DNA of 64,000 nt, taken from the NCBI RefSeq assembly GCF_017358165.1, contig NZ_CP071446.1, positions 868,001 to 932,000 of the forward strand, read 5' to 3'. A program made the position numbers and the translations under genes. The notes beneath the pieces were generated by a model. It did no database searches. It had not been told where the DNA came from and saw only the letters and a program-made list of their open reading frames with translations. Positions 7,332-16,493 of the stretch are shown here, piece after piece. Position 1 is the stretch's first letter, and each line of letters opens with the position of its first letter. This DNA comes from Thermosipho ferrireducens (lineage in GTDB: Bacteria; Thermotogota; Thermotogae; Thermotogales; Fervidobacteriaceae).

Positions 7332-9458
7332 ATGATTATTACAGAGCAGTATATAGATGAATTGGAAAAGATTTCAGCGAAGAGTTTTTCTGAAAAAGAA
7401 AGAGTTTTATTAAAAAAGGCTTTAAATCTTGCAGAGTATGCCCATGAGGGGTTTTATCGTAAATCTGGAGAGCCTTTTATAACTCATCCTATGGAAGTTA
7501 CAAAAATACTTGCTACTTTAAAGCTCGATGTAATATCTTTGATAGCGGGTCTGCTTCATGATTCTGTAGAAGATAGCGAAGGAAAAGTAACTTTTGATGT
7601 GATACGTAAGGAATTTGGCGATACAGTTGCCATGATTGTTGATGGTGTAACAAAAGTAAGCAAGATCAATGCCCCTGTAGGATTTTCTGATCAAAAAAAG
7701 AAGAGTGAAACTATTCAAAAGATGCTATTTGCCATGGCAGAAGATGTTAGGGTTATATTTGTAAAACTTGCTGATAGATTGCATAATATGAGAACTCTTG
7801 GATTCGTTGAAGACGAAGAGAAAAGGAAATATAAGGCTTTAGAAACGCTGGAAGTGTACGCCCCTATAGCACATAAATTAGGAATTCACATTATAAAGTG
7901 GGAATTAGAAGACCTTTCTTTTAAAGTTTTACATCCAAAAGAATATTATGAGATTAAAGAGTTAGTTTCTGAAAAAAAGAAAGAAAGAGAAGAACGTACT
8001 AAAGAATATGTAAATCAGTTAAAACTCGCATTAAAAGAACACAATATTATTGCTGAAGTAGAAGGTCGTTATAAACATTACTACAGTATCTGGAGAAAAA
8101 TGGTGGAAAGAAAAAAAAGATTCGATGAAATTTACGACTTAATTGGAATTAGGGCTATTGTCAGGGATATAAGTTCGTGTTATACAGCAGTAGGTGTGGT
8201 TCACAATATGTGGGTACCACTTCCTGGAAGGTTTAAAGATTATATTGCAGCGCCAAAATCTAATGGTTACAAATCCATTCATACCACAGTGGTAACACAA
8301 TATGGAGAACCGTTAGAGGTGCAGATTCGCGATCACGAAATGCATAGAGAAGCTGAATATGGTCTAATTGCTCACTGGATTTATAAAGAAAAAAGTATTG
8401 ACGTTAAACAAAAGTGGCTTTTGCAGCTTCTTGATTGGAGAAGGGAACTGGTTTACGGGAGTACGAGTCTTAGTGATTTAAAAAAAGAGTTGCAGCTTGA
8501 GGAAGTCTTTGTATTAACACCCAAAGGTGAAATTATTCATATGCCGGTTGGTTCTACAGTGATAGATTTTGCCTATGCGATTCACACGGAAGTAGGGCAT
8601 CATTATGCAGGCGCAAAAGTCAATGGGAAGATAGTTTCAATAGATTATAAACTGAAAAACGGTGATGTTGTTGAAATATTAGTAAACAAAACCAGTAAAG
8701 GTCCGAGCCTGGATTGGTTGAAATATGCAAAGAGCTCAAGAACAAAGGCTAAAATAAGACGATTTTTTAGAGAAAAGGAAAAAGAGAGATTGGTAGAAGA
8801 AGGGAAAGACGTTATAAGAAGAATAGCTAAAAGGTTGGGGATTTCAATAGAAGCGTTATTGGAAAATGAGAAACTTTTAAAATTTATGGAATCGCATAAC
8901 CTGACCCGTGAAGAGTTTTTTATAAGAATAGGAGAAGGTATTTTTACTTTTAATGACCTTTTAAGTCTAATAGAGAAAAAGGAAGAGCAAAGGAAAAGAA
9001 TATCGAGCAGAAAAAGAAAGAAGCAGCGAAATCCTGTTGCAATAGATGGTGTGAAGACTATAGATGTTCATGTTGCGAAATGTTGTATGCCTGTGCCCGG
9101 TGATGAAATAGTTGGTGTTGCGAGCAGGCGGGGAATTACGATTCACAGGCTAGGATGTAAAAATATCAGAAACATTACCGAGGATAGAGTTTTTAAGGCT
9201 GATTGGGTTTCAGGAGAATCAGGATATTTTAGCACTACAATAGAAGTTGAAGTGGATAAGAATGAAAGACTTCCTGAACTTATGTCAATATTTATTTCAA
9301 AGGGTATATCTGTAAACAGCGTTAAAGTGTTTGAGCTTGAGAAATGGGATACAGTATACGTACGTTTTACAATTATGGTAAAATCTTTAAATGAACTTAC
9401 CAGTTTGATTAGAGAAATAGAAAAAAAGGCAGGGGTTGTGAAGGTGAGAAGAACATGA
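7332..9458 (+). CDS. rel: bifunctional (p)ppGpp synthetase/hydrolase, RelA/SpoT family
   Basis: Stringent-response enzyme of 708 residues with full domain order. The HD hydrolase has intact metal ligands (THP at 51-53, HDSVED at 76-81). The synthetase domain covers about 235-345 ([31 protein letters not shown]), TGS about 388-448, the conserved-cysteine region [10 protein letters not shown] follows, and a C-terminal ACT domain spans about 635-708. The position that reads RXKD in bifunctional Rel and EXDD in RelA reads RKKR (260-263), so the acidic residue is replaced by arginine. The intact HD motif supports a hydrolase-competent Rel. The gene overlaps dtd by four bases. Confidence 0.95.
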   Translation: MIITEQYIDELEKISAKSFSEKERVLLKKALNLAEYAHEGFYRKSGEPFITHPMEVTKILATLKLDVISLIAGLLHDSVEDSEGKVTFDVIRKEFGDTVAMIVDGVTKVSKINAPVGFSDQKKKSETIQKMLFAMAEDVRVIFVKLADRLHNMRTLGFVEDEEKRKYKALETLEVYAPIAHKLGIHIIKWELEDLSFKVLHPKEYYEIKELVSEKKKEREERTKEYVNQLKLALKEHNIIAEVEGRYKHYYSIWRKMVERKKRFDEIYDLIGIRAIVRDISSCYTAVGVVHNMWVPLPGRFKDYIAAPKSNGYKSIHTTVVTQYGEPLEVQIRDHEMHREAEYGLIAHWIYKEKSIDVKQKWLLQLLDWRRELVYGSTSLSDLKKELQLEEVFVLTPKGEIIHMPVGSTVIDFAYAIHTEVGHHYAGAKVNGKIVSIDYKLKNGDVVEILVNKTSKGPSLDWLKYAKSSRTKAKIRRFFREKEKERLVEEGKDVIRRIAKRLGISIEALLENEKLLKFMESHNLTREEFFIRIGEGIFTFNDLLSLIEKKEEQRKRISSRKRKKQRNPVAIDGVKTIDVHVAKCCMPVPGDEIVGVASRRGITIHRLGCKNIRNITEDRVFKADWVSGESGYFSTTIEVEVDKNERLPELMSIFISKGISVNSVKVFELEKWDTVYVRFTIMVKSLNELTSLIREIEKKAGVVKVRRT

Positions 9459-9904
9459 GAGCTGTTATCCAGAGAGTTAAGAAGGCTTCTGTAGAAATCG
9501 ATGGAAAGGTAGTTGGAAGTATCAATAAAGGATTGGTTGTACTTTTAGGTGTAGGAAAAGATGACACAGATTCTGATATGAATTACCTTGCTGAAAAAAT
9601 AGTTAATTTACGTATTTTTGATGATTCTGAAGGCAAAATGAATCTTTCTCTAAAAGACGTTGGAGGAGAAATGTTAATAGTTTCACAGTTTACGTTGTAC
9701 GGAGATTGTAGGCGTGGTAGAAGACCATCTTATTCAAACTCGGCGCCTCCAGATTATGCTAAGAAGATGTATGAAATGTTTATCGATAAGATCAGGAAAA
9801 TGGGATTAAAAGTTGAAACAGGGGTATTTGGTGAATATATGCAAGTTTCTCTTATAAACGATGGCCCGGTAACATTATTACTTGATTCTAAGAAGGTGTT
9901 TTAA
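9455..9904 (+). CDS. dtd: D-aminoacyl-tRNA deacylase
   Basis: 149 residues, the normal DTD length. It frees tRNAs charged with D-amino acids or glycine. Signature motifs SQFTLYGD (about 76-83) and NDGPVT (about 137-142) are present; together they form the cross-subunit active site. ATGA overlap with rel; rel-dtd adjacency is common in bacteria. The stop shares a base with the queH start (TAATG). Confidence 0.96.
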   Translation: MRAVIQRVKKASVEIDGKVVGSINKGLVVLLGVGKDDTDSDMNYLAEKIVNLRIFDDSEGKMNLSLKDVGGEMLIVSQFTLYGDCRRGRRPSYSNSAPPDYAKKMYEMFIDKIRKMGLKVETGVFGEYMQVSLINDGPVTLLLDSKKVF

Positions 9905-10701
9905 TGCTTTTGCACGTTTGTTGTGCGCCAGATCTTGTGCCTGCTTTTTTTCGTTTAAAAGCAAGTAACAGTTTAAAAGATGTTAAGTTATTTTTTTATA
10001 ATCCAAATATTCATCCAGAAAACGAATATGTAAAAAGATATAAAGAGGTGGAAAAATTAGCAACTCAATGGAATTTAGAAATTGTTGAAAGTGATTATGA
10101 ACCTGATGTTTTTTTTGACTGGGTTAGAGGTTATGAACATCTTGGAGAGAACAGCAGGCGATGTGAACTTTGTATATATTATAGACTTGTGAAAACCGCA
10201 GAGGTGGCTCAAAAAATATCTGAAGAATCTTTTGCCACGACTCTTACAGCGTCTCCTCGAAAGGTGTTGGAAAAAATAAATAAAATTGGTAAAATAGTAG
10301 AAGAGAAACAGGGGACAAAATATATATCGACGACTTTTAGAAAAGGCAGAGAATATAATTTGGCCTTAAGTTATGTTCGTGAAAATCATATTTACAGGCA
10401 GAAATATTGTGGATGTAGTTATTCATTAAATGAGGCCATTAAATTAAAAGAAACTTCTCAAAATAGGCGAAGAGAAAAGTTGAAAAATTATGGAATCAAT
10501 GGAATTGAATTAGATCCAGAGGAGTTTTATTTAGATGAAAAGTTTTACATGGAATTTTTAGAGAAATATTCTGAGATTATAGCCTTAATTCGCCCACGAG
10601 TGGTAATTGTAGATAGTAAATTAAGCAGAAAGTTAAATCTGAAGAAGGGCTGGAATAAGTTTAGTAAATTTAAAACAAAAGTCGTAATAAAAGAAAGGTG
10701 A
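9904..10701 (+). CDS. queH: epoxyqueuosine reductase QueH
   Basis: 265 residues of the DUF208/QueH family, which makes queuosine in tRNA wobble positions without QueG. It shows the N-terminal CC pair (HVCCAPD, Cys6-Cys7), RRCELCIYYR with two more cysteines near residue 90, YISTTFRKGREYN, and YCGCSYS near residue 167. These cysteines ligate the iron-sulfur cluster and metal site in the family. Coupled to dtd by TAATG. Confidence 0.93.
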   Translation: MLLHVCCAPDLVPAFFRLKASNSLKDVKLFFYNPNIHPENEYVKRYKEVEKLATQWNLEIVESDYEPDVFFDWVRGYEHLGENSRRCELCIYYRLVKTAEVAQKISEESFATTLTASPRKVLEKINKIGKIVEEKQGTKYISTTFRKGREYNLALSYVRENHIYRQKYCGCSYSLNEAIKLKETSQNRRREKLKNYGINGIELDPEEFYLDEKFYMEFLEKYSEIIALIRPRVVIVDSKLSRKLNLKKGWNKFSKFKTKVVIKER

Positions 10702-10705
10702 AGGT

Positions 10706-11107
10706 ATGGAAACTATAACTCTGTCATTTGTTGGAAAAAGTGAGAATATAAGAATCGCACGGAGTGTTATTCATAATTTTTTGAGTTTTAAGGGAATTAG
10801 TGAGCAAGATGTTTTTGACACAGAACTTGCAGTTAACGAAGCAATAGCCAATATAATTGAACATACTTACAAATTTGAGCCGAACTATATAGTTATGACT
10901 TGTAGATGGGAAGTTTCAGGTGTGTTTGAGGTTCTTCTCAGAGATTTTGGTCCTAAAGTTGATCCTACAAAAGTTAGATCAAGGAATCTTGAAGATGTGC
11001 GACCAGGAGGATTGGGAGTTTATATTATAAAAAAGATTTTTGATGTTATGGAATTTCGCGAAGTTGATAAAGGCAATCTTTTATATTTGAGAAAAAGTTT
11101 TAAATAA
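10706..11107 (+). CDS. RsbW-like GHKL ATPase (anti-sigma factor type kinase)
   Basis: 133 residues with HATPase_c motifs: N box ELAVNEAIANIIEHTY (about 36-51), G1 LLRDFGPKVDP (about 78-88), G2 PGGLGVYIIKKIFD (about 98-111). Such proteins phosphorylate STAS anti-anti-sigma partners or bind sigma factors. No partner is encoded next to it. It lies 4 bp after queH, within the rel operon. The target is unknown. Confidence 0.82.
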   Translation: METITLSFVGKSENIRIARSVIHNFLSFKGISEQDVFDTELAVNEAIANIIEHTYKFEPNYIVMTCRWEVSGVFEVLLRDFGPKVDPTKVRSRNLEDVRPGGLGVYIIKKIFDVMEFREVDKGNLLYLRKSFK

Positions 11108-11121
11108 GAGAGGTGTAGCTT

Positions 11122-11475
11122 TTGTTAGCATTGCTGAAAAATATGCCCTTGATTGCTGCTGCTCTGGCATTCTTTTTTGCTCAAATGATAAAAGTTGTTA
11201 TATACAGGGATTTGAGAGTTTTTGGAAGATATGGTGGAATGCCGAGTGCTCATGTAGCAACAGTTTCAGCGCTTGCGTGGGCTACGGGAAGAGTTACAGG
11301 TTTTGATTCTCCTATTACAGCTGTAGCAGGAATTCTTTTATCTGTTGTGGCAGCTGATGCTGTTGGTTTGAGAAGAAAAGTGGATCCAAATAGTGGCCAT
11401 ACATTGATGGAGGCTGTTGTTGGATTTGCTCTGGGAATGCTTGTAGCTTATTTGTTACCTGTTAAATCAAATTGA
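11122..11475 (+). CDS. divergent PAP2 family membrane protein (DUF212)
   Basis: 117 residues starting at a TTG. It has two or three hydrophobic helices and the family motifs GGMPSAHVATVSALAWATG (about 39-57), DAVGLRRK (about 79-86) and GHTLMEAVVGFALG (about 93-106). It is related to the C-terminal histidine region of PAP2 phosphatases. Typical YuiD-like members are about 150 residues; the loop between the last two motifs is shortened here. Phosphatase activity is not established for the family. Confidence 0.82.
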   Translation: MLALLKNMPLIAAALAFFFAQMIKVVIYRDLRVFGRYGGMPSAHVATVSALAWATGRVTGFDSPITAVAGILLSVVAADAVGLRRKVDPNSGHTLMEAVVGFALGMLVAYLLPVKSN

Positions 11476-11487
11476 GGAGGTTTTACA

Positions 11488-12021
11488 ATGCGCTATTTGA
11501 CGTTGTTGTTAGTAATAGTTATGGTTACGGTAAATTTCGCATTACCTGGTCAATGGTTTAGAGACATGGTAAAAGAATATAGAAGTGCTCACGGTCTTGA
11601 GACAGATGAAGATATGTTATACAAAATTGAAGAAGCTGTACTTGAGGCTTCAAAGAATACAGGTTTAGATCCCTTATTGATAATATCAGTAATAGTTGTT
11701 GAAAGTGAATTTAGAAATGTTATAGGTTTGTACGGAGAGCTTGGAATGATGCAGATAAAACCCCAAACAGCTGCTTTTGTTGCTAAAAAGTATGGAATAA
11801 AGGAACCAGAAGAGGGTTGGATAAGAATCATGTGGGATTTTAAGTTGAACATAAAAATAGGAACTTATTATTTAAAATATTTGTACGAAAAATATGGAAG
11901 TATTACAAAAGCTGTTGAGAATTATAATGGAGGGATTTATAAAGAGATTTATGCAAAAAGAATTCTTGAAAAATACAGCAGTATGTTGAAGTTGGCTTCT
12001 ACTTTCGAAACAGGTGGATAA
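11488..12021 (+). CDS. lytic transglycosylase, SLT domain, secreted
   Basis: 177 residues: signal peptide (about 1-19, ALPG region), then a goose-type SLT lysozyme-like domain with the catalytic glutamate in VVESEFRN (about 70-77), GELGMMQIKP (about 83-92) and VENYNGG (about 145-151). It cleaves peptidoglycan glycan strands in the envelope. SD GAGGAGG precedes the ATG. Confidence 0.9.
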   Translation: MRYLTLLLVIVMVTVNFALPGQWFRDMVKEYRSAHGLETDEDMLYKIEEAVLEASKNTGLDPLLIISVIVVESEFRNVIGLYGELGMMQIKPQTAAFVAKKYGIKEPEEGWIRIMWDFKLNIKIGTYYLKYLYEKYGSITKAVENYNGGIYKEIYAKRILEKYSSMLKLASTFETGG

Positions 12022-12034
12022 GGGAGTATGAATA

Positions 12035-12808
12035 ATGAGCTTGTCATCAGTTGTTTTAAAAACAAAAAATTTGAATTTTTCATATGGGACATTTTCAGTA
12101 AAAAATATTAATATTTCTGTTAAAAAGGGAAGTTTTGTGGGAATAATCGGTCCTAATGGAGCGGGAAAATCCACAATTTTAAAGCTTATTTCAAGGATAT
12201 TAAAATGTGACGATGGAACAATAGAAGTTTTTGGAAATGATATCAGCCATATATCACGTAGAAAGTTAGCAAGTTACATTTCTTTTGTAAGGCAGGAATT
12301 TTCTCCAGCTTTTGAATTTAAAGTCAGGGAAATAGTAGAGATGGGAGGACTTCATAGAAAAAGAAGTTTTTTTTCAGGCTATGAAAATAAGAATAAACTG
12401 GAAGAAGCTCTTGGGCTTGTGGAATTGTCAGATTTCAAAGAGCGGTATTTTTCGACTCTTAGCGGTGGGGAGCAAAGAAGAGTTTTAATTGCCAGAGCAC
12501 TATATCAAGGGTCGCCTATAATTATAGTCGATGAGCTTACTGCCCATCTTGATATATCTCAAGCGATTCACATAGCAGAAATATTAAAAAAACTTACAGA
12601 TTCTGGAAAAAGTGTTCTTGCAGCTTTTCATAATATCAATATTGCTGCAAAGTATTGTGATTACATCTATGGGTTAAAGGATGGCAAACTTTGTTTAGAG
12701 GGTGTCCCGCATAAGGTTATCACTTCAGAGAATTTTAAATTGCTCTATAATTCTAAGGTAGAAGTTATTTATCATCCGAAAAATAACTATCCAGTGGTTC
12801 TTTATTAA
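12035..12808 (+). CDS. ABC transporter ATP-binding protein (FepC/BtuD-like)
   Basis: 257 residues. Walker A GPNGAGKST (about 42-50), Q-loop SFVRQEFSP, signature LSGGEQRR (about 143-150), Walker B IIIVDE followed by LTAHLD, and switch His in AAFHNIN. The profile fits ATPases of iron-siderophore or cobalamin importers (type II). No permease or binding protein is adjacent, so the partners must be elsewhere. Its stop overlaps the stop of the convergent csaB-like gene by four bases. Confidence 0.88.
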   Translation: MSLSSVVLKTKNLNFSYGTFSVKNINISVKKGSFVGIIGPNGAGKSTILKLISRILKCDDGTIEVFGNDISHISRRKLASYISFVRQEFSPAFEFKVREIVEMGGLHRKRSFFSGYENKNKLEEALGLVELSDFKERYFSTLSGGEQRRVLIARALYQGSPIIIVDELTAHLDISQAIHIAEILKKLTDSGKSVLAAFHNINIAAKYCDYIYGLKDGKLCLEGVPHKVITSENFKLLYNSKVEVIYHPKNNYPVVLY

Positions 12809-13791
12809 ACCAGGTTATGTAAAAGCTCGCCGAACTTTGTATACATTCCTTCGCAGGCTTCTAAAAGGCTCCCTTTTAAGGAAAATGATTCATTTAGAAC
12901 GAGTTCTATTTTTTTCGCAGCATCTAAAATATCAAAAGCAAATCCAGGATAAACAGGCAAATATGGTGTAATGAATCTTCTAAATTTCTCATCCTTCACA
13001 GAAATAAATGGAATATCAAAATATGCCGCGGTTAGTGAACCATGAAACCTTTCACTGATTATAACTGAGGCTTTTGTAATTTTTTCTATAGCTTCTTCGG
13101 GCTTTGAGAAAGACATATTTAGTCCTTTTATGGAAAAATTGGCCAGCCTTTTCGCAAGAATTTCATCTTCCGGAGCAAATGGTAAGAATATTATATTTTT
13201 AAATCCCAGGTGTTTTAAATTAAGAAGAACGGGAATATAGCTTCTAAATTTTCTGGGAATGATAACAGCCGTATCAGTTCTTTTTGAAGGAGTAATATCT
13301 AACTTTGATAAAAATCTTATGGCTGGATCTGTTGCTAAAAAGGTATGTGAATTATGCTGTGAAGCATATTTAGAAGAAACTGGATCCCTGGCAAAAATAT
13401 AAAGTTTTTTTTGTTTTAAGAGTCTTTTTAATAGTAACATACTGAGTTTTTTTCTCACAGGTCCAAAACTGTTTCCAAAAAATATTACTGGTTTCCTCAT
13501 TAGAAGTGAAAACTCAAAAATGCTATAGTAGTAAAAAAAGCTTTTAAAACTGGTCTTATCCTGGAGCACACCTCCACCGCCGCAGATTATAGCGTCAGCT
13601 TTCAAAATATTTTCGAAAAGTTTTAATATATTAAAACGATTGAATTGCTTTTGATTCAATATTTTTTCTTTAGGTACTGGTATATTCACATTAAAACCCT
13701 GAGATAACAAAAAATCTTTTATTGTACTTACCATCATTTCGTCTCCGAGATTACCAAAGCCATAATATCCTATTAAGAGTAAATTCTTCAA
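12805..13791 (-). CDS. csaB: polysaccharide pyruvyl transferase family protein, CsaB-like
   Basis: 328 residues. N-terminal GYYGFGNLGDEMM and C-terminal SERFHGSLTAAYFDIPFISV are diagnostic of the pyruvyl-transferase/CsaB family, which adds ketal pyruvate to cell-wall polysaccharide and so anchors S-layer-homology proteins. That role fits an envelope with SLH-domain proteins but is inferred. The start is TTG at 13791 with GGGGTG upstream. It is transcribed divergently from the metallo-hydrolase gene. Confidence 0.85.
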   Translation of the reverse strand: MKNLLLIGYYGFGNLGDEMMVSTIKDFLLSQGFNVNIPVPKEKILNQKQFNRFNILKLFENILKADAIICGGGGVLQDKTSFKSFFYYYSIFEFSLLMRKPVIFFGNSFGPVRKKLSMLLLKRLLKQKKLYIFARDPVSSKYASQHNSHTFLATDPAIRFLSKLDITPSKRTDTAVIIPRKFRSYIPVLLNLKHLGFKNIIFLPFAPEDEILAKRLANFSIKGLNMSFSKPEEAIEKITKASVIISERFHGSLTAAYFDIPFISVKDEKFRRFITPYLPVYPGFAFDILDAAKKIELVLNESFSLKGSLLEACEGMYTKFGELLHNLV

Positions 13792-13854
13792 GGATTTGTC
13801 ACCCCTTCTGGAGAAATATTACAATGTAAAGTATAACACATTGGGGGAAAAGAT

Positions 13855-14589
13855 ATGATAAGAAATATTTCTGAACATGTGTATGTTATTGAAAATGAAA
13901 TAGCTTCAAACAGCACGCTGGTTATAGGAAAATCTGGATGTATTTTAATAGATACTACTCTTTTTCCTGAAAAGGCAAAAAAAATAAAAGATTTTGCAAA
14001 AGAGATTAGTGGGAAAAGGATAGAGTTAGTTATAAACACACATTATCATCCTGATCACACATTTGGGAATCATGTTTTTGAGTGTCCTATAGTTGCGCAC
14101 AAATTAACAAAAGAAGCTATGGAAAAGATGGATGATTCTTATCTGGAAAATATTGGAATGAAAAATTTTGAGGTAAAATTCCCGGACGTTGTGTTTGAAG
14201 AAGACTGGACATATGAAGATGGAATAAAGATTTACATATATCATGGTCCTGGCCATACACCGGATTCTTCTTACGTTTTTATTCCATCGGAAAATGTAGT
14301 TGTTGCAGGAGATACCATTGTTTCTGGAATTCATGCTGAGATAGTGTTTGATAGCAATATAGACTTGTGGTTGAAAACACTGGAAAAAATTCCAAAAGCT
14401 AAGTATATAGTACCTGGTCACGGGTTGATTGCTAAAGATGATGAAGTGATAAAAATGAAAGAGTATATATTAAAGCTCAGACAGCTTATTCGTGGAGAGT
14501 TGCTACCTTCCTCCCTGGAAAATGATCAAAATTTCAGCATGAGAACACATCCAGAACTTCTGGAGTGGGGATTAGAAAACTTTTTTTAA
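13855..14589 (+). CDS. metallo-beta-lactamase fold hydrolase
   Basis: 244 residues with the HxHxDH zinc motif THYHPDH (His63, His65, Asp67, His68), a further ligand histidine in GPGHTPDSS (about 140), GDTIV (about 158) and VPGHG (about 189). It is a class B MBL-fold hydrolase of unknown substrate. The ATG follows GGGGGAAAAG. It is a single gene between divergent csaB and the metF-like gene. Confidence 0.85.
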   Translation: MIRNISEHVYVIENEIASNSTLVIGKSGCILIDTTLFPEKAKKIKDFAKEISGKRIELVINTHYHPDHTFGNHVFECPIVAHKLTKEAMEKMDDSYLENIGMKNFEVKFPDVVFEEDWTYEDGIKIYIYHGPGHTPDSSYVFIPSENVVVAGDTIVSGIHAEIVFDSNIDLWLKTLEKIPKAKYIVPGHGLIAKDDEVIKMKEYILKLRQLIRGELLPSSLENDQNFSMRTHPELLEWGLENFF

Positions 14590-14750
14590 ATTTTCAATGA
14601 AATATACCATCAATAAATGTTATAATAAAAACAGGTGAAAAGTATTTTTATTTTGACGAATAGGATTGGAGAAATGGATTAAATAATGAAAAATTCAGGG
14701 AAGTACTTGTAGAAAGATGTTATAGATTTTTGTGGATTGTGAGCGAGAAG

Positions 14751-15623
14751 ATGAAAGAAAAGTTTGAAAAACATAAACTTCTTATTTTAGAAACCATACC
14801 ACCTCGATCAGTCACTGTAAAAAAATATATCAGATTTTGTGAGATGGCAATTAATAGAGGAGTAGATGTTATAGCTATAACAGATCTTCCTATGGGGAAA
14901 GTGAAAATCTCTCCAATTGCTCCAGCCCATGTTTTATGTGAAAATAATATTGATATTTTAATGCATTTTACACGAACTACAAGGAATATTATAAGAATCG
15001 AAGGAGACCTCCTTGCCGCTCATATGCTTGGGGTTAATAATATTTTAATACTTTCTGGAGATGACCCCTCTTTTGGTACTTATCCATTTGCGACTCGTGT
15101 GGATGACCTCAGCATTTATGAACTATTTAAGCTTGTCAAATTGCTTAATGAGGGGAAAGATCTTGCTGGGAATAGAATATGTGGTAATGCAAATTTTTAT
15201 TTTGGAGGCGTGTTTAGTCTATATGAAAAAGCTGCGGAAGTTACAATAGAAAGAATGAATAAAAAAATAAAGAATGGCTCTTCCTTTTTTGTATCACAGC
15301 CTATCATGGAACCAGAGATATTTTTAAGATTCTGGGATATTGCAAGAAAAACTCTTTTGCCAACCAAACTTGTACTTTCTTTAATAGTTCTTGAAAGTGT
15401 TGAGCGAATGATGTATTTTTCGACAGTTCCAGGAATTTTTATCCCTTCTTTTTATAAAAATATAAACGATGATAACATTTTATATGAATTGTCTTTAGAA
15501 GCTATTTTTAATACTATAAAGCTTACTTATGAGATAGTGTCAGGATATTACATTACAGCAACAACAAAAAATTTAGATACAATTGAGAAAATTGCGCGAT
15601 ATATTAAGAATTTTTGTTCTTAA
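14751..15623 (+). CDS. metF: methylenetetrahydrofolate reductase family protein
   Basis: TIM-barrel protein of about 290 residues. It shows LETIPPRS near the N-terminus (glutamate of the MTHFR active site), VDVIAITDLPMG, LLAAHMLGVNNILILSGDDPS (flavin-binding barrel region) and FFVSQPI (substrate-binding glutamine strand). It interconverts methylene- and methyl-tetrahydrofolate, and so may connect with the glycine cleavage genes at 41-45 kb. I prefer the ATG at 14751; a TTG at 14730 is possible. No MetV-type partner is adjacent. A TGTTATAAT extended -10 lies near 14620. I see nothing else in 14590-14729. Confidence 0.85.
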   Translation: MKEKFEKHKLLILETIPPRSVTVKKYIRFCEMAINRGVDVIAITDLPMGKVKISPIAPAHVLCENNIDILMHFTRTTRNIIRIEGDLLAAHMLGVNNILILSGDDPSFGTYPFATRVDDLSIYELFKLVKLLNEGKDLAGNRICGNANFYFGGVFSLYEKAAEVTIERMNKKIKNGSSFFVSQPIMEPEIFLRFWDIARKTLLPTKLVLSLIVLESVERMMYFSTVPGIFIPSFYKNINDDNILYELSLEAIFNTIKLTYEIVSGYYITATTKNLDTIEKIARYIKNFCS

Positions 15624-15643
15624 TTAATATGCTATGGTAAAAT
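15614..15643 (+). promoter_or_regulatory. probable panB-coaBC promoter, extended -10
   Basis: TTGTTC (15614-15619), 18-nt spacer, TATGGTAAAAT (15633-15643). It overlaps the end of the upstream gene and lies about 50 nt before the panB start. Confidence 0.55.
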
Positions 15644-15694
15644 GACTTTGAAAGGAAACATAAATTGGTTTGGTAAAGGTATGGAGGGATTATT

Positions 15695-16477
15695 ATGAAT
15701 GTACCTAAAATAGTTAAAATGAAAGGTAAAGAAAAAATAGTAATGGCTACTGCTTATGATGCACCTACCGCCCGTATTTTACAGGATGCTGGTATTGATA
15801 TTATACTTGTAGGTGATTCTCTTGGAAATAATGTTTTGGGGTATGATAGTACGATTCCAGTTACAATGGAAGAAATGTTGATACATGTAAAAGCGGTAAG
15901 AAGAGGGGCAGATAACGCATTTATAGTAGCGGATATGCCTTTTTTGTCTTATGGTGTTAGCGTAGAAGAAGGAATAAAAAATGCAGGGTTATTTATGAAA
16001 GCAGGTGCAAATGCAGTTAAACTGGAAGGTGGGCGTGAATTTTCTGAACTTATAGGGAAATTGATATCCATAGGTATTCCTGTTATGGGGCATCTTGGTT
16101 TTACTCCTCAATCTCTAAATGTTGTAGGAGGTTATAAGGTTCGGGGTAAAGCAACAGAAGAAAAAGAAAGATTACTGGAAGATGCATCTATTCTGGAAGA
16201 AACTGGTGTATTCAGTATAGTTCTGGAGATGGTAATTGAAAATGTTGCAAAAGAGGTAACGGAAACTATTTCTATTCCAACAATAGGCATTGGCTCAGGT
16301 CGTTATTGTGATGGACAGGTTCTAGTTTTTCACGATATTGTTGGATTAAATCCTGATTTTAAACCAAAGTTTGCAAAAAGATATATGAACGCGTATGAGG
16401 AAATGCTAAAGGCGGTGTCACAGTTTAAAGATGAAGTAAAAAACAGAACTTTTCCCGCTGAAGAGCACAAATTTTAA
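15695..16477 (+). CDS. panB: 3-methyl-2-oxobutanoate hydroxymethyltransferase
   Basis: First committed step to pantothenate and coenzyme A: ketopantoate from ketoisovalerate and methylene-THF. 260 residues, normal length. Motifs MATAYDAPTARIL (about 16-28), DSLGNNVLGY (about 42-51), ADMPF (about 82-86), KLEGG (about 109-113), MGHLGFTPQS (about 127-136) and IGIGSG (about 192-197) are all present. SD GGAGGGA. It is followed after 16 bp by coaBC, the downstream step. Confidence 0.97.
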   Translation: MNVPKIVKMKGKEKIVMATAYDAPTARILQDAGIDIILVGDSLGNNVLGYDSTIPVTMEEMLIHVKAVRRGADNAFIVADMPFLSYGVSVEEGIKNAGLFMKAGANAVKLEGGREFSELIGKLISIGIPVMGHLGFTPQSLNVVGGYKVRGKATEEKERLLEDASILEETGVFSIVLEMVIENVAKEVTETISIPTIGIGSGRYCDGQVLVFHDIVGLNPDFKPKFAKRYMNAYEEMLKAVSQFKDEVKNRTFPAEEHKF

Positions 16478-16493
16478 TCTGGAGGAAGAGAGC

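Noticed and set aside
14660-14720. Short reading frames and a possible leader peptide before metF
   Set aside because: The ATG-initiated frames are only a few codons long, with no pausing codons, hairpin or terminator; no riboswitch consensus fits.
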